Assembly: GCA_018375675.1 (NCBI GenBank) | Contig: JAHACW010000066.1 | Coordinates: forward strand, 1 to 10,901 | From: Actinomyces sp. | GTDB taxonomy: Bacteria; Actinomycetota; Actinomycetes; Actinomycetales; Actinomycetaceae | Direction of reading: 5' to 3' | DNA length: 10,901 bases | Part shown: piece after piece, positions 1 to 5,013 of the stretch | Position numbering within the stretch: the first letter of the stretch is position 1 | Layout: each line of letters opens with the position of its first letter | Position numbers and translations under genes: made by a program | Notes under the pieces: model-generated | Told to the model about the DNA's origin: nothing | Seen by the model: the letters and a program-made list of their open reading frames with translations, nothing else | Databases searched by the model: none

Positions 1-1
1 G

Positions 2-718
2 TACACGAGCTTCTCCGGGTCCCACCAGGACGCGATCAAGAAGGGCTTCACCGCCCGCAAGGCTAAGGTTGAAGCGGCCGGCGGCGACGAGGAAGCGGTC
101 GTGTGGGAGCTGCCCTACCTGCCGATCGACCCGCACGACGTGGGCCGCTCGTACGAGGCCGTGGTGCGCGTGAACTCGCAGTCCGGCAAGGGCGGCGTCG
201 CCTACCTCATGTCGACGGCGCATGCCCTGGAGCTGCCTCGCCGTCTGCAGGTGGAGTTCTCCCGCATCGTCCAGCGCCACACCGACACCTACGGCGGCGA
301 GATCAACGCGGCCACGCTGTGGCAGATCTTCGCGGACGAGTACCTGCCCACGAGTGCCGCTCCAGATCTGGAGCCGTGGGGCCGCTTCGAGATGCGCGCC
401 TCGCAGGTCTCGTCGATCGACGACGAGCACGTCGAGCTCAACGCGACGCTCACGGACGGCGGCGAGACCGTCAAGGTGCAGGCCATGGGTACGGGCCCGA
501 TCGACGCCTTCGTCTCGGCGCTGCACGAGTTCGATCTTGATGTGCGCATCCTCGACTACTCCGAGCATGCGATGAGTCAGGGCCGCGATGCCCGCGCCGC
601 CGCCTACGTGGAGGCTGCGGTCGACGGTCAGATCGTATGGGGCGTCGGCATCGACTCCTCGATCACGCGCGCGTCCTACAAGGCCGTCATCTCGGCGGTC
701 AACCGAGCCCTGCGCTAA
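2..718 (+). CDS. leuA: 2-isopropylmalate synthase, C-terminal part (5' truncated by window)
   Basis: This enzyme condenses acetyl-CoA with 2-oxoisovalerate in the first committed step of leucine synthesis, in the cytoplasm. The frame is open from base 2, so only the last 238 residues are present; full actinobacterial LeuA proteins are roughly 560-600 residues. The fragment begins in the end of the catalytic barrel, with the typical FSGSHQDAIKKGF stretch at residues 4-16. It continues through PYLPIDPHDVGRSYEA and NSQSGKGGVAYLM, typical of the linker subdomain. The last ~110 residues form the LeuA dimer/regulatory domain, which binds leucine for feedback inhibition, and end in the usual YVEAAVDGQIVWGVGIDSS and ITRASYKAVISAVNRAL. 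The stop is TAA. A hairpin starts 22 bp downstream. The upstream start, promoter and any leader attenuator lie outside the window. Confidence 0.97.
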   Translation, partial: YTSFSGSHQDAIKKGFTARKAKVEAAGGDEEAVVWELPYLPIDPHDVGRSYEAVVRVNSQSGKGGVAYLMSTAHALELPRRLQVEFSRIVQRHTDTYGGEINAATLWQIFADEYLPTSAAPDLEPWGRFEMRASQVSSIDDEHVELNATLTDGGETVKVQAMGTGPIDAFVSALHEFDLDVRILDYSEHAMSQGRDARAAAYVEAAVDGQIVWGVGIDSSITRASYKAVISAVNRALR

Positions 719-740
719 GCGCTCGCAGACAGATACGGTG

Positions 741-778
741 AACCCCGGCCTCGTTGATGGAGATACGAGGCCGGGGTT
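741..778. terminator. Bidirectional hairpin terminator between leuA and the first tetR
   Basis: A perfect 14-bp inverted repeat (AACCCCGGCCTCGT at 741-754, ACGAGGCCGGGGTT at 765-778) encloses a 10-nt loop. It lies 22 bp after the leuA stop and 10 bp after the tetR stop on the opposite strand, so it can serve both convergent genes. There is no long T tract, which is common for actinobacterial terminators. Its 12-base arm core recurs in the hairpin at 1536-1573. Confidence 0.85.
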
Positions 779-788
779 CGTCGTGTCT

Positions 789-1373
789 TCAGGCGCGCTG
801 TGCGGCCGGGATCGGGTTGGCCGCCAGGGCCTCAAGGGATCGACGCACCTGGCCGTCGAGGACGCGGGCGATACGCTCGGTGAGGATGTAGGGATCGGTG
901 CTCATGCCGATTGCGAGCCACTGAGAGATGTGGCCGAGGATGGCAAGGGTGAAGTGGTCGGTGACGAACACTCGGTCGTCTTCGGTGACGGGCAGGTCGG
1001 CACTGTGCTGATCGACGATGGGTTCCATGACGGCGCGCAGCTGCTTGTGGAGGAAAATCTGCAGATCCTCCATGCCGATGGAAGAGAGGACGGAACGGGT
1101 CTCTTCGGGGTGGTTTTGCATCCATACAAACATAGCGAGCAGGCCATCGGACCAGTCCTCGTAGGTGGTGTGAGCGATGATCTGGTCGGCGACCTCGCGC
1201 TTGAAGACCCACACGGTGAGGTCGCGGATGTCGGAGAAGTGGTAGTAGAAGGCCTGGCGTGTCACGCCGGCAGTGCGCGTGATTCCGGAAACCGTCACCT
1301 TCGACAGTGGGACGGTCGTGAGGGCGTCGCGCAGGGCGCGTGCGAGCCGCTCTTTCGCATCGGGGTGGGGCAT
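789..1373 (-). CDS. TetR/AcrR-family transcriptional regulator (first of a tandem pair)
   Basis: This is a 194-residue protein, a usual TetR length, that should bind DNA as a dimer. The N-terminal helix-turn-helix covers about residues 26-46 and ends in the family hallmark AGVTRQAFYYHF, followed by DIRDLTVWVF. The C-terminal ligand/dimer domain resembles the type seen in DhaS-like regulators (short, with WM...H around residues 84-90), but the ligand cannot be deduced. The ATG at 1373 is preceded by CCGAGG about 7 nt upstream, which supports this start. The protein is clearly paralogous to the neighbouring regulator at 1618-2157: the recognition helices are nearly identical and the C-terminal halves diverge. 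It is monocistronic, with its own promoter (1404-1420) and terminator (741-778). No efflux pump or enzyme gene lies next to it, so its target is unknown; autoregulation is likely for the family. Confidence 0.92.
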   Translation of the reverse strand: MPHPDAKERLARALRDALTTVPLSKVTVSGITRTAGVTRQAFYYHFSDIRDLTVWVFKREVADQIIAHTTYEDWSDGLLAMFVWMQNHPEETRSVLSSIGMEDLQIFLHKQLRAVMEPIVDQHSADLPVTEDDRVFVTDHFTLAILGHISQWLAIGMSTDPYILTERIARVLDGQVRRSLEALAANPIPAAQRA

Positions 1374-1403
1374 CAGTGATCCTCGGCGACAAGAAACAAT
1401 GAG

Positions 1404-1460
1404 GTTACGTGCGAACTATACATGTAAATTCGCGGAGCTGCCTACTGCCTGTCTAGACAG
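1404..1460 (-). promoter_or_regulatory. Promoter and operator-like repeats of the first tetR
   Basis: On the minus strand TATAGT (1420..1415) is a good -10 hexamer about 42 bp before the ATG; no clear -35 is visible. The block GTTACG-N4-AACTAT (plus strand 1404-1419) recurs at the same place in front of the second tetR (2198-2213). Overlapping the -10 is an inverted repeat GCGAA-N13-TTCGC (1411-1433) with a TACATGTA palindrome at its centre. Upstream is a perfect 12-bp palindrome CTGTCTAGACAG (1449-1460). These are plausible repressor sites; assigning any of them to a protein is inference. Confidence 0.5.
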
Positions 1461-1535
1461 AACTGACCAATCGTACAGCGAGGCCCTGGTCACGCGTCTA
1501 GGGATTGGTTGTCACGATTATGTTGCGGATATGCC

Positions 1536-1573
1536 CCAGGCCCCGGTCTCGTCGGAACGAGGCCGGGGCCTGG
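1536..1573 (-). terminator. Hairpin terminator of the second tetR
   Basis: A 17-bp stem (1536-1552 with 1557-1573) closed by a CGGA tetraloop, with a single G-U pair when read as RNA. It starts 44 bp beyond the stop of the minus-strand regulator ending at 1618. No T tract follows. The 12-base sequence ACGAGGCCGGGG (1557-1568) is identical to part of the hairpin at 741-778 (765-776). Confidence 0.75.
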
Positions 1574-1617
1574 TGTGAGCTGCGTCTGCCCTCGTGCGGT
1601 TGGTGGGAATTACCGCA

Positions 1618-2157
1618 TTACTTGGCGAGACGGCCGAGAGCCGGGGTGGTCTGGTCGGTCATGAGCACTCGCATGCGCGCAATCGCGAGCGAGGGGTTGA
1701 CCTCCAGGCCGGAGAGCATCCACTGCGCCATGTGGGCGGTGGTTGCCAGTGCGAAGTGCTGGGCGACGACGTCGCGCGCCGTGGCCGAGGCGGAGCCGGG
1801 GAGGCGGGACTCGATGAGCTCCTGAATGTGGGAGGCGAGGAATGCCCACAGGTCGTTCGCCTCGATGGTCTTCATGGCGGCGGCGGTCTCGTCGCGATGG
1901 GCGTGCATCCACGTCATGGTCGCTTCGATGGCGTCGAGCCATTCTCCCGAACTGGTGGTCAGGTGCGCTGTGACTTCCTCGCGGAAAACCCAAGCATTGA
2001 GGTCGTTGAGGGAGTTGAAGTGGTAGTAGAACGCTTGACGGGTGACCCCGGCGGAGCGTGTCAGTGCGCTGACAGAGATCTTTGACAGCGGGGTCTGCGT
2101 CAGGGCCTGGCGCAGTGCGGTGCCAAGCTTTTCGCGGGCATCAATCGGCGGAGCCAT
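1618..2157 (-). CDS. TetR/AcrR-family transcriptional regulator (second of a tandem pair)
   Basis: A 179-residue TetR-type regulator. The frame stays open upstream to 2319, but the start at 2157 is preferred. It has a strong AAGGAAGG ribosome site 5-6 nt upstream, and from there the protein lines up end to end with its neighbour (MAPPIDAREKLGTALRQAL against MPHPDAKERLARALRDAL). The helix-turn-helix is at about residues 27-47 with the same AGVTRQAFYYHF, so the two proteins may read similar operators. The C-terminal domain is diverged, which suggests a different ligand. It is monocistronic and diverges from recO across 239 bp containing several inverted repeats. A 21-bp palindrome 19 bp upstream of the start is a good autoregulatory operator candidate. 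The target genes and inducer are unknown. Confidence 0.9.
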   Translation of the reverse strand: MAPPIDAREKLGTALRQALTQTPLSKISVSALTRSAGVTRQAFYYHFNSLNDLNAWVFREEVTAHLTTSSGEWLDAIEATMTWMHAHRDETAAAMKTIEANDLWAFLASHIQELIESRLPGSASATARDVVAQHFALATTAHMAQWMLSGLEVNPSLAIARMRVLMTDQTTPALGRLAK

Positions 2158-2175
2158 TTGTTTCCTTCCTTCGAC

Positions 2176-2196
2176 GGTTATGGGTAAACCATATCC
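2176..2196. promoter_or_regulatory. Candidate TetR operator palindrome
   Basis: A 21-bp near-palindrome centred on 2186: GG-T-TATGG-GTAAA-CCATA-T-CC, with 8 of 10 base pairs matching. It lies 19 bp upstream of the second tetR start, between its -10-like block and its ribosome site, where a bound repressor would block transcription. Length and symmetry fit TetR operators; the assignment is inference. Confidence 0.5.
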
Positions 2197-2197
2197 A

Positions 2198-2214
2198 GTT
2201 ACGAAGAAACTATC
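2198..2214 (-). promoter_or_regulatory. Promoter block of the second tetR, shared with the first tetR
   Basis: GTTACG-N4-AACTAT (plus strand 2198-2213) matches the block in front of the first tetR in 12 of 16 positions with identical spacing. On the minus strand it gives GATAGT as the -10 candidate (2214..2209), against TATAGT in the first copy. No convincing -35 is seen in either copy. Confidence 0.4.
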
Positions 2215-2250
2215 TACTCGAAAACCACTTGCCGGCTGTGTAACCGACCA

Positions 2251-2316
2251 CGCTGTCAGTTTCTCATATATTGTTGACAGTGCACGCGGGGACGCTTGTC
2301 GATCAATGTGACAGCG
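2251..2316. repeat. Cluster of CTGTCA/TGACAG inverted half-sites between tetR and recO
   Basis: CGCTGTCA (2251-2258) and TGACAGCG (2309-2316) form a perfect 8-bp inverted repeat. A third copy, TGACAG, lies at 2275-2280 and pairs with 2253-2258 across 16 bp. The same CTGTC/GACAG half-sites build the 12-bp palindrome in front of the first tetR (1449-1460). They may be regulator sites controlling tetR, recO or both. Confidence 0.35.
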
Positions 2317-2384
2317 CACTTCACAACAGATTTCGCGCCGTGCGATGCGGGGCGGGCCTCCTCTCCCAAGTCGCGCGGTCGTGA

Positions 2385-2396
2385 CACAATGTTCGT
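2385..2396 (+). promoter_or_regulatory. Putative -10 element giving a leaderless recO mRNA
   Basis: CACAAT (2385-2390) lies 6 bp before the recO GTG at 2397, so transcription from it would begin at or next to the start codon. No Shine-Dalgarno sequence is present in front of the gene. A clear -35 is not visible. Leaderless mRNAs are common in actinobacteria. Confidence 0.4.
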
Positions 2397-3137
2397 GTGA
2401 TGAAGTCCTATCGAGACGAGGCGATCGTCCTGCGCACCCACAAGCTGGGCGAAGCGGATCGCATCATCACGCTGCTGACCGCCGAACATGGGCAGGTGCG
2501 CGCCGTGGCCAAGGGAGTGCGCAAGACGACCTCAAAGTTCGGTGCGCGCGTCGAACCCTTCTCCGTCATCGACGCCCAGCTGCACCGCGGCCGCACGCTC
2601 GACACACTCACCCAGGTTGCCTCGATCGCCCAATACGGTGATGCGATCGCCGCCAACTACGACCTCTACCTCGCGGCCACCGTCGTCGTCGAAACCGCCG
2701 AGCGCCTCACCGCGGACGCGCACGACGGCACCCACTCCCAATATCTGCTCCTTCTCGGCGCCCTCAATGCCCTGGCGCGAGGCCGACACGACCCGACCCT
2801 CATTCGCACGTCCTACACGCTGCGCGCCCTCGCCCTGGCCGGTTGGGCGCCCTCCTGCTTCGACTGCGCCGTGTGCGGCGCCCAGGGGCCCCACTCCTCG
2901 TTCTCCATCCCCGACGGCGGCACCGTCTGCGATACCTGCCGCCCGCCCGGCGCCTCCTCGCCTGCGCCCGACACCGTCGCCCTCCTCGGCCAGCTGCTCA
3001 GCGGCGACTGGGAGCGGGCCGACCGGTGCGAACCCTACGCGCGCACCGAGGCCTCGGGCCTCATCTCCTCGTACACTCAATGGCATCTGGAACGTCGCCT
3101 GCGCTCGCTAAGCGTCATCGATAGGAGTCACCCATGA
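2397..3137 (+). CDS. recO: DNA repair protein RecO
   Basis: RecO helps load RecA onto SSB-coated single-stranded DNA in recombinational gap repair, with RecR and often RecF, in the cytoplasm. The 246-residue length fits the family. The N-terminal OB-fold begins YRDEAIVLRTHKLGEADRII (5-24) and continues AVAKGVRKTTSKFGARVEPF (36-55). The rest is helical and carries a zinc-finger tetrad Cys157, Cys160, Cys178 and Cys181 (CAVC and CDTC), with an extra Cys154. The frame opens GTG-ATG, so the start is 2397 or 2400. Neither has a ribosome site, and a -10-like CACAAT sits just upstream, which favours leaderless translation from GTG 2397. The stop overlaps the uppS start in ATGA, so the two are cotranscribed and probably translationally coupled. 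This recO-uppS order is conserved in other actinobacteria. Confidence 0.96.
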   Translation: MMKSYRDEAIVLRTHKLGEADRIITLLTAEHGQVRAVAKGVRKTTSKFGARVEPFSVIDAQLHRGRTLDTLTQVASIAQYGDAIAANYDLYLAATVVVETAERLTADAHDGTHSQYLLLLGALNALARGRHDPTLIRTSYTLRALALAGWAPSCFDCAVCGAQGPHSSFSIPDGGTVCDTCRPPGASSPAPDTVALLGQLLSGDWERADRCEPYARTEASGLISSYTQWHLERRLRSLSVIDRSHP

Positions 3138-3958
3138 CGGACCTGCGACCCACCCCCATGGACCGCGCCCCTCACGACCCCACCGCGCCGCTGCTCGGGC
3201 CCGGCCAGTGGCACTGTGAGGCGCCCGTCTTTCGAAAGGGCGAGGTGCCCGCGCACATCGCCCTCATCATGGACGGAAACGGGCGCTGGGCCAATAGCCG
3301 AGGCCTGGCGCGCACCGAGGGGCATCGGGCGGGGGAGTACGCCCTCATGGACACGATCGCCGGCGCCATCGACGCGGGCGTGCGCTACCTGAGCGTCTAC
3401 ACGTTCTCAACCGAAAACTGGAAGCGCTCGCCCGCCGAGGTCTCCTTCATCATGAACTATGCCTCCGACGTGCTCGCGCGGCGAACCGACCAGCTCGCCC
3501 AGTGGGGTGTGCACGTGCGGTGGAGCGGGCGCCGTCCCAAGCTGTGGAAGAGCGTTATCAATGCGCTGGAGAAGGCCGATCGGGCGACCTCACACTGCAC
3601 AACCCTCGATCTGGTCATGTGTGTCAACTACGGAGGTCGGGCCGAGCTGGCTGATGCTGCCCGATCCATCGCCGAGGACGTCGCGGCTGGGCGCCTGAGC
3701 CCGCGCGGCGTCACCGAAAAGACGCTGTCACGCCACCTCTACCTGCCCGACGTGCCCGACGTCGACCTCATGATCCGCACGTCGGGGGAGCAGCGCTTGT
3801 CCAACTACCTGCTGTGGCAGATGGCGTATGCGGAAATGATGTTCGTCGACACCCCCTGGCCCGCGTTCGACCGCGAGGAGCTGTGGGGATGCCTCGAGGA
3901 GTTCGCCGGGCGCGACCGTCGCTTCGGCGGTGCGATCGACCGCGTCGCTCAGTCTTAG
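3134..3958 (+). CDS. uppS: Isoprenyl transferase (cis-polyprenyl diphosphate synthase, UppS family)
   Basis: The enzyme adds isopentenyl diphosphate units in cis to an allylic primer and makes the C50-C55 lipid carrier used for peptidoglycan and other wall polymers, at the inner face of the membrane. The signatures are intact: HIALIMDGNGRWA (41-53, catalytic Asp47), GHRAG (63-67), FSTENW (91-96), and DLMIRTSGEQRLSNYLLWQ (211-229) with the diphosphate-binding arginines, followed by AYAEMMFVDTPWP. It has 274 residues, about 20-25 more than the E. coli enzyme because of an N-terminal extension, which is usual in actinobacteria. AGGAG at 3123-3127 sits 6 nt before the ATG, and the start overlaps the recO stop by 4 bp. 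The stop overlaps that of the convergent DedA-like gene. Chain length (C50 or C55) cannot be read from the sequence. Confidence 0.96.
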   Translation: MTDLRPTPMDRAPHDPTAPLLGPGQWHCEAPVFRKGEVPAHIALIMDGNGRWANSRGLARTEGHRAGEYALMDTIAGAIDAGVRYLSVYTFSTENWKRSPAEVSFIMNYASDVLARRTDQLAQWGVHVRWSGRRPKLWKSVINALEKADRATSHCTTLDLVMCVNYGGRAELADAARSIAEDVAAGRLSPRGVTEKTLSRHLYLPDVPDVDLMIRTSGEQRLSNYLLWQMAYAEMMFVDTPWPAFDREELWGCLEEFAGRDRRFGGAIDRVAQS

Positions 3959-4497
3959 GCGTTGTCAGCTGCCAGTGCCGCGTCGACCGTGCGGCGCTTG
4001 CGGCGGCCCCACGCGATCTTCGCGACGATCAGCGCGATAATGAGTGCGAGACCCGCCCAGCCCCAGGGGGAACCGGCGACGGCTCGGATCGCCGCGGCGA
4101 AGACAGCGAGCGTGCCGAGGCCGTACAGCAGCGCCCACAGGACGCACCCCGGGATCATTGCGATCGTGTAGGTGCTCCAGCGCATGCGCACCAGGCCTGC
4201 GCCCGCGTTGACCGCCGTCTGGATGCCCACCGTCAGGAAGCACAGGGGAATGACGATGATGCCCCACTTGTCCAGCATGGCCGCACCCTTGCGGGGAACC
4301 GGGCCGTCGAACCAGCGGGCCATGGCGCCCAGGAAACCCTGCCGTCCCGTCGCCAGGACGGCACCCGAGGCTGCGCCGCGGGCCAGCCAGTAGGTCGCCT
4401 GCGCACGGAAGAGTACGACGAAGAAGAGGAAAACGAAGAGCCAGATACCCTCGCGTGCAAAGGCAGGGACCATGGAATCGATTCCGGCGGCGAACAT
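3955..4497 (-). CDS. Divergent VTT/DedA-like integral membrane protein
   Basis: A 180-residue membrane protein with hydrophobic segments at about 18-32, 78-100, 110-138 and 143-163, and a basic tail (GRRKRR, 164-169). The stretch NAGAGLVRMRWSTYTIAMIP with CVLWALLYGLG (97-127) resembles the C-terminal half of the VTT domain of DedA proteins, which are linked to lipid-carrier and phospholipid flipping and to proton-motive-force homeostasis. The usual R-F-x-P-x-x-R signature is replaced by FLTVGIQ (87-93), so both conserved arginines are missing, and the protein is shorter than typical DedA (about 200-220). It may be a specialised or non-canonical member; function is unknown. The start ATG at 4497 has GGGAG 4 nt upstream. 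It is monocistronic, with a promoter holding an iron-box-like sequence. Its TAA overlaps the uppS TAG, leaving no room for a terminator between them. Confidence 0.75.
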   Translation of the reverse strand: MFAAGIDSMVPAFAREGIWLFVFLFFVVLFRAQATYWLARGAASGAVLATGRQGFLGAMARWFDGPVPRKGAAMLDKWGIIVIPLCFLTVGIQTAVNAGAGLVRMRWSTYTIAMIPGCVLWALLYGLGTLAVFAAAIRAVAGSPWGWAGLALIIALIVAKIAWGRRKRRTVDAALAADNA

Positions 4498-4518
4498 GAC
4501 ACTCCCAGAGTGAGGCTA

Positions 4519-4548
4519 ATTAAACAAAGCCTATCCTAACCTACGCAA
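4519..4548 (-). promoter_or_regulatory. Promoter of the DedA-like gene with a DtxR/IdeR-like iron box
   Basis: On the minus strand TTGCGT (4548..4543) and TTTAAT (4524..4519) are separated by 18 bp, which places the RNA start about 15 nt before the ATG. The spacer contains TAGGTTAGGATAGGCTTT (box at plus-strand 4526-4544). It matches the DtxR/IdeR consensus TTAGGTTAGGCTAACCTAA at 13 of 19 positions, with a strong left half and a weaker right half. AGGCT (4513-4517) and AGCCT (4528-4532) form a further inverted pair. Iron control is inference. Confidence 0.45.
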
Positions 4549-4584
4549 GAGGCCTGGGAAAGCGTCGTCCGCCTCCCAGGCCTC
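4549..4584 (-). terminator. Hairpin terminator of the znuACB-zur operon
   Basis: GAGGCCTGGGA (4549-4559) pairs perfectly with TCCCAGGCCTC (4574-4584) around a 14-nt loop, starting 26 bp beyond the zur stop. It separates the zinc operon from the DedA-like gene on the same strand. No T tract follows. The right arm resembles the GGCCTCGT core of the hairpins at 741-778 and 1536-1573. Confidence 0.7.
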
Positions 4585-4610
4585 GTCGTGACTGATATAG
4601 CCTCAGTAGG

Positions 4611-5000
4611 TCACTTCTTCGACTGGCACGAGCTGCATACCCCGAAGAGCTCCAGGGAATGCGAGACGTCTCCAAATCCGTGCGCCGCTGCGACCGAATC
4701 CACCCACGACTCGATCTGCGACTGCTCGATCTCCTCGGTGAAGCCGCACTCGCGGCACACTAGGTGATGATGGTGGTGGTGCGTCGTGCACGAGCGATAT
4801 AGGGCCTCGCCGTCGGAGGAGCGTAGCGTGTCGACGCGGCCGTCATCTGCGAGGCTCTGGAGCGAGCGGTACACGGTCGCCAGGCCCACGCGCTGCCCCT
4901 GGACGTGCAGGTCCTCGAAGATCTGCTGAGCGCTGCGGAAGTCGCTGACGCGGGTCAGCTCATCGAGGACCGCCTGACGCTGCTTCGTCATGCGCTGCAT
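4611..5000 (-). CDS. zur: Zinc uptake regulator, Fur family (Zur)
   Basis: A 129-residue Fur-family repressor that binds DNA as a zinc-loaded dimer and blocks zinc-uptake genes. The frame is open further upstream, but ATG 5000 has AAGGGA about 6 nt upstream and gives the normal length. The winged helix is at 1-62, with recognition segment GLATVYRSLQSLADDG (39-54). The structural zinc site is Cys82/Cys85 (CREC) and Cys122/Cys125 (CSSC). The regulatory site region is YRSCTTHHHHHHLVC (68-82) with Cys71, and a further His114 (DVSHSLELFG). The run of six histidines is longer than the usual four, and Cys71-Cys82 spacing is one residue longer than I recall for M. tuberculosis Zur. Zur rather than Fur is supported by position: last gene of the znu operon, 13 bp after znuB. 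It probably represses its own operon through the boxes at 7794-7830. Confidence 0.93.
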   Translation of the reverse strand: MQRMTKQRQAVLDELTRVSDFRSAQQIFEDLHVQGQRVGLATVYRSLQSLADDGRVDTLRSSDGEALYRSCTTHHHHHHLVCRECGFTEEIEQSQIESWVDSVAAAHGFGDVSHSLELFGVCSSCQSKK

Positions 5001-5013
5001 GGTGTTCCCTTCG

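Noticed and set aside
588..1379. Long plus-strand open frame opposite the first tetR
   Set aside because: It starts inside leuA and crosses the terminator hairpin; its composition is that of a shadow frame of a GC-rich gene, while the minus strand encodes a clear TetR protein.
2274..2302. TTGACA at 2274-2279 as the -35 of a recO promoter
   Set aside because: No acceptable -10 hexamer follows at 16-18 bp (TGTCGA at 2297), so the match is probably chance or part of the TGACAG half-site.
2158..2319. N-terminal extension of the second tetR
   Set aside because: The extra 54 residues have no counterpart in the paralogue, and the region holds promoter-like and palindromic sequences; the start at 2157 has a strong ribosome site.
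3814..4539. Plus-strand open frame opposite the DedA-like gene
   Set aside because: It begins inside uppS in another frame and is rich in Arg/Asp/Gln without any domain; the minus-strand frame encodes a coherent membrane protein with promoter and ribosome site.
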